Positions 51,659 to 59,588 of a stretch of DNA of 64,000 nt are shown here, piece after piece. Within the stretch, counting starts at the first letter, position 1, and every line of letters begins with the position of its first letter. Where the stretch lies: the NCBI GenBank assembly GCA_900548455.1, contig URKQ01000001.1, positions 186,001 through 250,000 on the forward strand, written 5' to 3'. Both the position numbers and the translations under genes were made by a program. This DNA is from an uncultured Clostridium sp. (GTDB lineage: Bacteria; Bacillota; Clostridia; Clostridiales; Clostridiaceae). The notes below the pieces were generated by a model. That model saw nothing but the letters and a program-made list of their open reading frames with translations, made no database searches and was not told where the DNA came from.

Positions 51659-53098
51659 ATGGAATCAGTATGGAGCGAAGGATGTAAATTTAGAAAAAGA
51701 GAAGGTTTAAAAGAGGATATAAAAACCGATGTTTTAATTATTGGTGCTGGAATGGCAGGTATATTAACAGGCTATATGCTAAAGCAAAGTGGAAAGGAAG
51801 TAGTTTTAATTGATGCAGCCGAAGTAGTAAGTGGAAATACAAAGAACACTACTGCAAAGATAACATCTCAACATGGTTTAATTTATCATAAATTAATATC
51901 AGAATTTGGAGAAGAGAAGGCTAGGCAATATGCAAAAGCAAACCAACTTGCTATAAAAAAATATAAAGAAATTATTAAAGAAGAAGAAATAGACTGCGAC
52001 TTTGAAGAAAAATCAGCATATATATATTCTTTAAATGAAATTGATACTCTTAAAAAAGAAGTAGAAGCGGCTAATAAAGTTGGTATTAATGCAGAGTTTG
52101 TGGAAAAGGTTAAACTTCCCTTCGAAATAAAAGGAGCTGTTAAATTTAATAATCAAGGTCAATTTAATCCCCTTAAGTTTTTAAAGGATATTTCAAAGGA
52201 TTTAAGGATTTATGAAAATACTAGAGCAATAGAAATTAAAGAAAATTTAGTAATTACAAACAAAGGAAATATAACAGCAAATCATATAGTAGTAGCAACA
52301 CATTATCCAATAATGAATGTGCCAGGATATTATTTTTTAAGAATGCATCAAGAAAGAGCCCATGTTATAGCATTGGAAAATGTAAATGATATTGATGGAA
52401 TGTATATAGATGCTAACAATGATGGATATTCTTTTAGAAGTTATAAAAATCTATTATTGCTAGGAGGAATAAAGCAGAGAACAGGAGAAAATGAGAAGGG
52501 TGGAAGTTATGACAAATTAAGGAAGGCTGCCAAGAAGTTATATCCAGAATCAAAGGAAAAGTATCATTGGTCAGCTCAAGATTGTATGACTATAGATAGT
52601 ATACCTTATATAGGAAGATATTCTGATGATACACCTAATGTATATGTTGTCACAGGATTCAATAAATGGGGAATGACAAGTTCAATGGTGTCAGCCATGA
52701 TAATATCAGATATGATATTAGAAAATGAAAATGATTTTTCAGAAATATTTTCTCCTAAAAGATTTGATTTATTATTATCAATAAATAATCTTACTAAAGA
52801 TATTGGTGAAACAGCCAAAAACTTTATTGCACAAAAAATATATATTCCTAGCAGTAAAATTGAACATATTAAAAATGGTCATGCTGGAATTGTTGAATAT
52901 AATGGAGAAAAAGTTGGAGTTTATAAAAACAATGAAGGAAAAGAATTTATTGTATCAACCAAGTGCAGTCACTTAGGGTGCCAACTTCATTGGAATGCCG
53001 ATGAATTAACATGGGATTGCCCTTGTCATGGATCAAGATTTGATTATAAAGGACGTTTAATAGGAAGTCCTGCAACGAAGGATCTTGTAGAGGATTAA
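51659..53098 (+). CDS. FAD-dependent oxidoreductase with C-terminal Rieske [2Fe-2S] domain
   Basis: A 479-aa fusion. N-terminal FAD-binding fold VLIIGAGMAGILTGYM (about 25-40) with the acidic end VVLIDA (DAO family), and FNKWGMTSSMVSAM near 345 as the second FAD contact. C-terminal Rieske domain: CSHLGCQLHW and CPCHGSRFDYKG, with the two Cys and two His that hold the cluster. It probably passes electrons from a substrate amine or sugar acid to the cluster; substrate unknown. Start: ATG after GAGGTG. Codon use and length look normal, and it is a single transcription unit. Confidence 0.88.
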   Translation: MESVWSEGCKFRKREGLKEDIKTDVLIIGAGMAGILTGYMLKQSGKEVVLIDAAEVVSGNTKNTTAKITSQHGLIYHKLISEFGEEKARQYAKANQLAIKKYKEIIKEEEIDCDFEEKSAYIYSLNEIDTLKKEVEAANKVGINAEFVEKVKLPFEIKGAVKFNNQGQFNPLKFLKDISKDLRIYENTRAIEIKENLVITNKGNITANHIVVATHYPIMNVPGYYFLRMHQERAHVIALENVNDIDGMYIDANNDGYSFRSYKNLLLLGGIKQRTGENEKGGSYDKLRKAAKKLYPESKEKYHWSAQDCMTIDSIPYIGRYSDDTPNVYVVTGFNKWGMTSSMVSAMIISDMILENENDFSEIFSPKRFDLLLSINNLTKDIGETAKNFIAQKIYIPSSKIEHIKNGHAGIVEYNGEKVGVYKNNEGKEFIVSTKCSHLGCQLHWNADELTWDCPCHGSRFDYKGRLIGSPATKDLVED

Positions 53099-53196
53099 AT
53101 TGATGCAATGTAATTTATCAACATACATCGTGTAAATAATTTGAAATTAATGTTATAATATAGAATATCCATTGAGTATTTTTGGGGGGGAATATT

Positions 53197-53850
53197 ATGA
53201 ATAGTGAATGGTCTGAATTAAACAAAACCATGCAAAAACAGCTAAAGAAAAAGAATACTTTCCATAGTGGTATTGAAACTCTATTAAAATTAAGACGAGA
53301 ATTGATGAATCAAATTTTATATTTTAAATCATCTTTAAAAGAAGAAGATTTTAATAAAATTCCATATATTAATGCTAAAGGATATCATAGCAAAACCATT
53401 GCATATTCTTTGTACCATATTTTTAGAATTGAAGATATTGTGGCAAATTCTTTGATAAAGAAAAGTGATGAGATATTCTTTAGTAGTAATTATGGTGAAA
53501 GAATGAAATCACCTATTATTACAACGGGGAACGAATTGATAGGAGAAGAAATATCTGAATTTTCAAGTAAATTAGTTTTGAAAGAGCTGTATAAATATAT
53601 AAGAGATGTTGATGAAGCTACAACTCAGTTGTTAAAAGGACTATCATTTGAAGATTTAAAAATAGAAATGACAAGTAAGGATAAGGAATTCCTTAGATCA
53701 TTACAAGTAGTAAGTGAAGATGAAAATGCTCTTTGGTTAATTGATTACTGGTGTGATAAAAATATACAAGGATTAATTCAAATGCCATTTTCAAGGCATT
53801 GGATTATGCATATTGAAGCGAGCCTTCGTATTGAAAAGAAAATAAGGTAA
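53197..53850 (+). CDS. DinB-like four-helix metal-binding protein
   Basis: A 217-aa helical protein. His in YSLYHIFRIEDIV and His in RHWIMHIEASLRIEKK lie at positions where DinB/YfiT proteins bind a divalent metal. Such proteins often act as thiol transferases (bacillithiol or mycothiol) or are of unknown function. Start: ATG 53197 after GGGGGGG, preferred over a TTG 15 bases upstream. It is 43 bases before the next GNAT gene and may share a transcript. Confidence 0.6.
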   Translation: MNSEWSELNKTMQKQLKKKNTFHSGIETLLKLRRELMNQILYFKSSLKEEDFNKIPYINAKGYHSKTIAYSLYHIFRIEDIVANSLIKKSDEIFFSSNYGERMKSPIITTGNELIGEEISEFSSKLVLKELYKYIRDVDEATTQLLKGLSFEDLKIEMTSKDKEFLRSLQVVSEDENALWLIDYWCDKNIQGLIQMPFSRHWIMHIEASLRIEKKIR

Positions 53851-53893
53851 TAAGTAATTGGGAAAGTGAAGTTATTTGTGGAGGTAAGTAAAT

Positions 53894-54781
53894 ATGGTTA
53901 AATTGAGAAATGCTAATGAGAAGGATTTGATTAATTTAGCAGAATATATGTCAAGTATTAATTCATCTACCATGATGAGATGTGCTTATATTGGATTAGA
54001 TAAATTTGAAACCTTAGAATATTTAAAAGAAATATATGAGGATAATTGTAAGGCCATATTTTTTATTGAAGATGGAGAAAAAATCTTAGGGGCTGTTGCA
54101 GGGGATGTTTGTGATGATAATAACACTATTGAAGTAATAGGACCATTTATTGATTTAGGTTTCATTGAAAGGAAACAATATGGGCAGAAAATGATAGATG
54201 GTATAAAGGAATTGAATTCTCAATATAGACTAAAGTTTTTTATTGATGAAGATAATTTATTTGTAAGGGAATTAATCTTGGACAACAATGGTAATAAAAT
54301 TGGAGACCATTATACTATGAGTATGGAACTGTCTAATTATAAAGAATCACAAAATAGATTTAAAGGAGAAAAAAAGTGTATTCAATATACAAATAGTGAG
54401 GTTGAAGAAAATGATATAAGATATCAGATTGAAAAATTGCACGATAAATTATTTAAAAATTCTTATTATAATGGAGAAACAATTATAAGGGCCGTTGATG
54501 AGAAACATATTCTTGATTATTATTTGGAAAAAGGGAAAGTGGTAAGCTACATTTTTTATAATATAGAAGACGAGGGGTATATAGAATTTTTAGGAACAGA
54601 CACTATGGCACGTAAAATGGGTTATGCTGGAGAATTACTTCAACATGCATTTAAGTTTATGAAAGACCATAGTTGCATTAATGTGGAATTATGTGTAGAT
54701 GCTAATAATAAAGCTATTAGTTTATATGAAAAATTTCTTTTTAAAGTGGATGAGAAAAATCAAGCTTATGTTGTCTTATAA
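53894..54781 (+). CDS. Two-domain GNAT-family acetyltransferase
   Basis: A 295-aa protein with two GNAT-like domains. The N-terminal half (1-110) carries RNANEKDLINLAEYM and a weak acetyl-CoA loop. The C-terminal half (about 165-295) carries TDTMARKMGYAGELLQHAF, with R-x-x-G-x-A form, and FLFKVDE at the end. The N-terminal domain probably serves structure or substrate binding, the C-terminal one catalysis, as in other tandem GNATs. Substrate unknown. Start: ATG after GGAGG. Confidence 0.75.
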   Translation: MVKLRNANEKDLINLAEYMSSINSSTMMRCAYIGLDKFETLEYLKEIYEDNCKAIFFIEDGEKILGAVAGDVCDDNNTIEVIGPFIDLGFIERKQYGQKMIDGIKELNSQYRLKFFIDEDNLFVRELILDNNGNKIGDHYTMSMELSNYKESQNRFKGEKKCIQYTNSEVEENDIRYQIEKLHDKLFKNSYYNGETIIRAVDEKHILDYYLEKGKVVSYIFYNIEDEGYIEFLGTDTMARKMGYAGELLQHAFKFMKDHSCINVELCVDANNKAISLYEKFLFKVDEKNQAYVVL

Positions 54782-54817
54782 GGAATGGAAATGCTTTAAG
54801 AAATTATATATTTATAC

Positions 54818-54846
54818 TTGCAAAGTCCAAAGAAAGTGTTTATAAT
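54818..54846 (+). promoter_or_regulatory. Sigma-A promoter of the riboswitch transcript
   Basis: TTGCAA (54818-54823), 17-bp spacer, TATAAT (54841-54846). The transcript would begin about 20 bases before the aptamer. Confidence 0.7.
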
Positions 54847-54871
54847 ATAGATAATTTAAATATGAATAGGA

Positions 54872-54936
54872 AACTTATATAAGTTCATAATTGGTTGAAC
54901 GTCTCTACCAACTACCGTAATAGTTGATTATAAGTT
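54872..54936 (+). ncRNA. Purine riboswitch, adenine type
   Basis: P1 pairs AACTTATA (54872-54879) with TATAAGTT (54929-54936). P2 is GTTCA/TGAAC with loop TAATTGG. The core is TCTCTACC. P3 is AACTA/TAGTT with loop CCGTAA, the same loop as in known purine aptamers. The specificity base (position 74 in xpt numbering) is T54928, which pairs with adenine; a C there would mean guanine. Position 51 is T54906, as in ordinary purine aptamers rather than 2'-deoxyguanosine variants. Downstream, TAAGTTAGTTC/GAATTAACTTA (54931-54960) competes with P1, so a switch is plausible. No textbook terminator follows immediately, so the mechanism is open. Confidence 0.9.
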
Positions 54937-55008
54937 AGTTCTTTTTATTGAATTAACTTAGATCATTTATAGCGGTATTTTTTTATGCAATTTTAAGGGG
55001 GTAAATTT

Positions 55009-56286
55009 ATGCTAATTAAAAATATTAATTTAGTAGATGAGAATTATAATGTGGTTAAAGATACTAATATCTTAATAGAGGACAATAAAATAACGTATAT
55101 AGGAAGTGAAATTCCATCAAATTATATTGGAGAGATATATAATGGGGAAAATAAAGTTGCACTTCCAGGATTTTTTAACACTCATTGCCATGTGCCAATG
55201 ACACTTCTTAGAGGTTATGGGGAAGGACTTCCCCTTAATAGATGGCTTAGTGAAAAAATTTGGCCTTTTGAAGCAAAGCTTACAAAAGATCATTGTTATT
55301 ATGGAGCACTTTTAGGAATTTCAGAGATGATAAAAAGTGGAGTAGTAGCTTTTAATGATATGTATTTTAATTTAGAAGGAATTTTAAATGCAGTTTCTGA
55401 AGCAGGAATTAAAGCTAACCTTTCTTATGGGTTCACAAGTAAGGGAGATGGAATTGATTATTTTAAAACTAAAGCTTATGAAGAAACAAAAATGTTGAAT
55501 GAGCATATTAGTAGTGCTAGTAATGATAGAATTAAGGCCGATGTCTCAATTCATGCAGTTTATACATCTTCTGAAAAGGAAGTTATACAGATATCAGATT
55601 ACTGTAATAGTACAAATATGAATATGCATATCCATTTATCTGAAACTGAGAAGGAGATAATTGATTGTAAGAAGAGATTCAATAAGACACCTGTAGAGTA
55701 TTTCCTTAGTTGCGGAACTTTTAAAAGTAATACGACAGCTGCCCATTGCGTATGGCTAGAAGGTGATGACTTTGACATAATGAAAGAAAATAATGTAACG
55801 GCAGCCCATTGTCCAAGTAGTAATCTAAAACTAGGAAGTGGACTTGCTCCTATAAAAACTATGATGGATCATGGAATGAATGTAACTATAGGTACAGATG
55901 GTGCTGCTAGTAATAACAACTTAAATATGTTGGAGGAAATAAATCTTACAGCCCTTCTTCACAAGGGAATTAATAGAGACCCACTATTTTTAAGTTCAAA
56001 AGATATGGTTAAGATATCTTCCTTAAATGGAGCAAAGGCCCAAGGTAGAAAAGACTGTGGAGCATTAAAAGTTGGTAATAGAGCAGATATTGTTATATTT
56101 GATATGGACAAACCTCATATGCAACCAGTACACGATGCTCTTGCTAATATCTTTTATTCAGCTCAAGCTGATGATGTGTATATGACTATTATAGATGGAA
56201 AAGTAGTATATAAGGATGGAATATTTACTACTATTGATATGGAGAAAGTACTATTTAATGTTAAAGATTTGTTGAAATTCCTATAA
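55009..56286 (+). CDS. mtaD: 5-methylthioadenosine/S-adenosylhomocysteine deaminase
   Basis: A 425-aa amidohydrolase that deaminates 5'-methylthioadenosine, S-adenosylhomocysteine or related adenosines to inosine forms. Metal ligands: H-x-H in GFFNTHCHVP (His59, His61), His in SETEK-adjacent HIHLS, and Asp in TIGTDGAASNNNLNML. The segment LLRGYGEGLPLNRWL is typical of MTA/SAH deaminases as opposed to guanine deaminase. Start: ATG after AAGGGGG. Placed behind an adenine riboswitch, so expression should follow intracellular adenine; this fits a purine-salvage role. The 3' end overlaps the start of structured element copy 2. Confidence 0.85.
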   Translation: MLIKNINLVDENYNVVKDTNILIEDNKITYIGSEIPSNYIGEIYNGENKVALPGFFNTHCHVPMTLLRGYGEGLPLNRWLSEKIWPFEAKLTKDHCYYGALLGISEMIKSGVVAFNDMYFNLEGILNAVSEAGIKANLSYGFTSKGDGIDYFKTKAYEETKMLNEHISSASNDRIKADVSIHAVYTSSEKEVIQISDYCNSTNMNMHIHLSETEKEIIDCKKRFNKTPVEYFLSCGTFKSNTTAAHCVWLEGDDFDIMKENNVTAAHCPSSNLKLGSGLAPIKTMMDHGMNVTIGTDGAASNNNLNMLEEINLTALLHKGINRDPLFLSSKDMVKISSLNGAKAQGRKDCGALKVGNRADIVIFDMDKPHMQPVHDALANIFYSAQADDVYMTIIDGKVVYKDGIFTTIDMEKVLFNVKDLLKFL

Positions 56287-56620
56287 GCTAACTTTGCTAC
56301 TCCTATATACGCACTACAGTTCACGGGCTGCGGACCTTTATATGATGTCTATTCATAATACTAAGAAACTAATAATTTAGTTCGGTAAAGTTACGTGAAG
56401 TCCCGAGCGGCCCTGTAGATAGTTCACTAGTAGTGGTATATTTAGTAGTAGCAAAGTTTATTTAACATAGGAATTTCAAATCGATACGGTGTTACTAAAG
56501 GTAGAGATTCCTGAGGAAATCTCTTCTATAATAGATTTAACGCAAGAAAAACTGAATTATCATCACTCATTGGGGCTTCGAAGCTGATACATAGTAAGGG
56601 TGAAATAAGATAAGACAGCA
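56281..56620 (+). ncRNA. Candidate structured RNA element, copy 2
   Basis: Same orientation and layout as 22449-22790. The closing stem runs from CTTTGCTACTCCTATATAC (56292-56310) to 56436-56456, so the core is again exactly 165 nt. One C-G pair of copy 1 is T-A here, a compensatory change. GGGCTGC/GCGGCCC and CACTAC/GTAGTG are conserved, and the 3' block with TCATTGGGGCTTCGAAGCTG is nearly identical. The left border lies at the last codon and stop of the deaminase gene. The rest of the 56287-57092 gap has a 25-codon lipoprotein-like ORF and a hairpin. Confidence 0.65.
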
Positions 56621-56778
56621 GTGGAGATTTGCTTTGAATTTTAAAGAGTATGAGCTACTGCTTGTGGACTGTAGAGTTTTATTTCAAAATTGTAATATAA
56701 GTGTAAGGTACTTAAATACAAAAAGAAATTCTCCCAAGTTATAATAAGTACATAAAGTAAATGAGGAGATGATTTTTA

Positions 56779-56856
56779 ATGAAAAAAGTAATAGATGTTT
56801 TTAAAGTGGTAGTAATGGTGGTTTTTGCAGGTTGTGATGAGAAGGATTTAATATAA
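56779..56856 (+). pseudogene. Truncated lipoprotein-like ORF (25 aa)
   Basis: ATG after GAGGAGATG. The product MKKVIDVFKVVVMVVFAGC reads as a lipoprotein signal with Cys19, followed by only six residues (DEKDLI) before TAA. It is likely the 5' remnant of a lipoprotein gene. Confidence 0.4.
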
Positions 56857-56913
56857 TAATCAACTTATACAATTTAGAGAAGTAGGATGTAAATATGAGA
56901 TTAACAAAAAACA

Positions 56914-56963
56914 AATAGCACAAGCATTGTACGTATGATGTAACAATGCTTGTGCTATTTTTA
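56914..56963 (+). terminator. Palindromic hairpin and T-run, family member 3
   Basis: TAGCACAAGCATTGT pairs with ACAATGCTTGTGCTA, then T5. Compared with the hairpin at 22872, two stem pairs differ by compensatory change (GTG/CAC to GCA/TGC). Confidence 0.8.
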
Positions 56964-57110
56964 ATGTCTAGAAAAATATAAATTTACTAATTTGAATATA
57001 TGACATTTTTTATTTTAACCATGGTTGTGATGGAATTAATTGTAAAAGATTATATATGTGATATAATTTGAACATCGGACAAATGTTAAAAAATGGAAGG
57101 AGAATTGGCT

Positions 57111-57644
57111 TTGGTGCTGATTTATTTAAGGAGATCAATAGTATTTAGTGTTATCATTTATTTTTTCATATATATGATGTTGAGAAGAGGAAGAGAAGAA
57201 ATATCTTCTTTTAAAATGTTATGTGAATATATATTTGTTGGATATATAATTATGTTTTTACAAGTTACATTGGGAGGAACTATTCATAGGATATTAAATT
57301 CAAATATGGCATTACTTAGAGGAAAATACCTAAATGTAATACCTTTTTACGAGATAATTAGATTTATAATTGAGAAGGGGAATTATGAGAGACTAGTTCA
57401 ATTTTTCTTAAATATTTTGATATGTATGCCTATTGGTATTCTCTTGCCGTTAGTTTTTTCAGAAAGAAATTGGAACTTGAAAAAAATATTTAATATTACA
57501 ACCATTATAACTTTTTCCGTTGAAGTTATTCAATATTTTACAGGAAGAATGGCAGATATAGATGATATTATTGCTAATATTTTAGGTGGCTTAATAGGAT
57601 TCATAGCAATTTATATGGTAAGATATTATATAAATAAAAGATAA
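57111..57644 (+). CDS. VanZ-family membrane protein
   Basis: A 177-aa protein with four to five helices. The VanZ pattern is visible: NVIPFYEIIRF, FFLNILICMPIGILLP, FSVEVIQYFTGRMADIDDIIANILGG. VanZ confers low-level teicoplanin resistance in enterococci; most stand-alone homologs are uncharacterised envelope proteins. Start: the ATG at 57093 precedes GGAAGGAG (57095-57102), so TTG 57111 (or GTG 57114), 8-11 bases after that site, is preferred. Using ATG would add six residues. A VanY-like gene lies near 256, but far from here. Confidence 0.75.
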   Translation: MVLIYLRRSIVFSVIIYFFIYMMLRRGREEISSFKMLCEYIFVGYIIMFLQVTLGGTIHRILNSNMALLRGKYLNVIPFYEIIRFIIEKGNYERLVQFFLNILICMPIGILLPLVFSERNWNLKKIFNITTIITFSVEVIQYFTGRMADIDDIIANILGGLIGFIAIYMVRYYINKR

Positions 57645-57680
57645 TTTAATTGACTATTTGAATACAAGGAGATTGTTTAA

Positions 57681-58226
57681 ATGTTTAATACTTTAAGTTA
57701 TATAGGAAAAAAATTAAATGATGCAGGTATAAAATGGGGAGTTGGGGCATCAATACTGCTTAATATGTTTGGTTTTGTAGATAAACCTAATGATATAGAT
57801 ATTTTTATAAGTGTTGAGGATATTGAAGAAGCAGATAAAATACTTAAAGGTATTGGAGAAAAAAAGAAATGGGAAAAGAATTCAACATATAAAACAAAAT
57901 ACTTTTATGAATATGTAATAAATGGAGTTGATGTTGATGTAATGTCTGGATTTGCAGTTAATCATAATGAAGGAGTATTTAGATATATATTTGACGACAA
58001 TTCTATTTCAGAGTTCAAGTTAATTAATGGTGTTAATATACCTTTTACTTCATTAGAAGATTGGTATGTTATTTATCAATTAATTCCTAATAGAGAAATT
58101 AAGGTAGAGATGATAGAGAAACATATTCTAACAAGTGGGATTGAAAAGCCTATACTCTTAGAAAGGGCATTAGACGGTTGTTTACCATCGGATGTAAGAA
58201 GAAGAATCAAGAATATATTAACTTAA
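57681..58226 (+). CDS. Nucleotidyltransferase-fold protein
   Basis: A 181-aa soluble protein. GVGASILLNMFGFVDKPNDI followed by DIFI is the G-x-G/S...D-x-D pattern of the nucleotidyltransferase superfamily (Pol-beta/MNT type). VDVDVMSGFAV supplies the third acidic residue. It resembles small stand-alone transferases (AbiEii/aadK/DUF-type). No toxin-antitoxin partner is visible. It is 36 bases after the VanZ-like gene and may share its transcript. Start: ATG after AAGGAG. Confidence 0.65.
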   Translation: MFNTLSYIGKKLNDAGIKWGVGASILLNMFGFVDKPNDIDIFISVEDIEEADKILKGIGEKKKWEKNSTYKTKYFYEYVINGVDVDVMSGFAVNHNEGVFRYIFDDNSISEFKLINGVNIPFTSLEDWYVIYQLIPNREIKVEMIEKHILTSGIEKPILLERALDGCLPSDVRRRIKNILT

Positions 58227-58298
58227 TAAATTCTAGTTTTATAATTAAGTTTTGAAGAATGACGGAACATAAGATATGTAAAAAAACAATATGTACAT

Positions 58299-58330
58299 AA
58301 ATGGAAGGTGACCCTTCCATTTATTTTTTT
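58299..58330. terminator. Terminator between NTase-like and choloylglycine-hydrolase genes
   Basis: AAATGGAAGG pairs with CCTTCCATTT, loop of 4, then T7 on the plus strand. A strong plus-strand terminator; the minus-strand gene at 58343 ends just beyond. Confidence 0.85.
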
Positions 58331-58342
58331 ATATAAGAGGTT

Positions 58343-59296
58343 TTAATTTAAATAATTTATAACTTGATCTTCTTTAACAGCATATCTCTTAATCTTATTA
58401 AAGTCTAAATCTTCATCTAAAAGTTTTATGCAATTTATTTCAGAATTTTCATAGCAATTAAAATAATAGGATCTACTTTGTCCGCACATAACACTTGTAT
58501 ACATTGTAAATATTATTTCCTCAGTATCATGAAAGAATTTAATTCCTTTTGTTATATTAGAAAAATTTAAAATTTTAAACACATTGGTTACACCTAATAT
58601 TTCGGTGTTAACATCGGGTATATTTCTCTTTATATAAGCAGCTCTTATAAAACGAGATTGAGAAGAAGTATCTCCAGGAATGCCAAGGGAAATTTCATTA
58701 ATGTCATCTTTTTTCTCAATTAAATTTTTATATTGGTATAAGTTTGATAGATGCCAAGGATAATCAGGTTCATTGGTGATGACTCCAATTAAGTTATTAT
58801 ATATTTTAAGTCCACTAACGGTTTTTTCTATTATTACACTATCTCCTGAGGAATCATTAAATATCCAGTGAAGTGGAGGGATAGTGTTAATGATTGGAAG
58901 TTTGTCGCATATTAAATTTATATTATAGATATTTTCTCTTAATTCTTCAACATTTTTATAGTTACAAAGAGTATAGAATATCAAATCATATCCTTCTATA
59001 TTTTCTTTGATATTGCTTCTTTCAGGTTCGTAGTATGAATAGTTGTTAAAAGGTAAGGTAGCAGCCATTAATCCATGTTCATTAAGTCCATCAACAAAGA
59101 CTAAGTGATTACGTATTGGTGCTGCCATTCCGAGGATTGCATATTTAGTTTTTATTTGTTTATAATCCCCCTTATTAAACCATCTATAATTTCTAGGAAC
59201 CATAAATATATTTTTATCCTTTAAATTTCTAAAATCAAAGTTACGACCTAACAAATTAAAACCATCTACTGTAGAATAGGTTATGCTTGTACTCAA
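58343..59296 (-). CDS. Choloylglycine hydrolase family protein with Ser in place of the nucleophilic Cys
   Basis: A 317-aa Ntn hydrolase of the bile-salt hydrolase/penicillin V acylase family. It keeps Arg and Asp in LLGRNFDF, Asn in VDGLNEHGLMAA, Asn in ITNEPDYPWHLSNL and Arg in SSQSRFIRAAY. In this family residue 2 is the catalytic Cys exposed by Met removal. Here the start is TTG (with GGAGGTGA seven bases before) and codon 2 is AGT, so the protein begins M-S-T-S. Cys TGT to Ser AGT is a single-base change. The enzyme may use Ser, as penicillin G acylase does, or be inactive. The remaining active-site residues are kept, which argues against decay. Confidence 0.85.
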   Translation of the reverse strand: MSTSITYSTVDGFNLLGRNFDFRNLKDKNIFMVPRNYRWFNKGDYKQIKTKYAILGMAAPIRNHLVFVDGLNEHGLMAATLPFNNYSYYEPERSNIKENIEGYDLIFYTLCNYKNVEELRENIYNINLICDKLPIINTIPPLHWIFNDSSGDSVIIEKTVSGLKIYNNLIGVITNEPDYPWHLSNLYQYKNLIEKKDDINEISLGIPGDTSSQSRFIRAAYIKRNIPDVNTEILGVTNVFKILNFSNITKGIKFFHDTEEIIFTMYTSVMCGQSRSYYFNCYENSEINCIKLLDEDLDFNKIKRYAVKEDQVINYLN

Positions 59297-59458
59297 AATT
59301 ATTTCACCTCCAAGTGAAATTTAAATATAGACTGAAGGTTTATAGTCTTATAGTGGTGTAATCGCTATTAATTTGATTTATATCATTAAGTGTAAGGCGA
59401 ATAACTCCACATAATACAGTATATGGAATGCTATCATTGATTGTTAATAAATAATTAT

Positions 59459-59535
59459 GGCTCTGCAGTAAAATAGAGTGATGAATATATGTTCCTAAAA
59501 TGACATGGGCACTATTTTATTGTTAGAACATGATA
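59459..59535. repeat. IS-end-like repeat, copy C, with imperfect inverted partner
   Basis: GGCTCTGCAGTAAAATAGAG resembles copies A and B over about 24 bases. About 45 bases on, CACTATTTTATTG is an imperfect inverse of its inner part, so the segment may be a tiny decayed element with both ends. It is in the 292-bp gap upstream of the 1219-aa repeat protein. Confidence 0.4.
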
Positions 59536-59588
59536 AAAAGATATGAATATTATAATATTGATTAATAAATTTAAAAGTAGGAGATATA

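Noticed and set aside
57111..57644. VanZ-like and VanY-like genes read as a glycopeptide-resistance cluster
   Set aside because: They are 56 kb apart, and no vanH, ligase, vanX or VanRS genes are near either.
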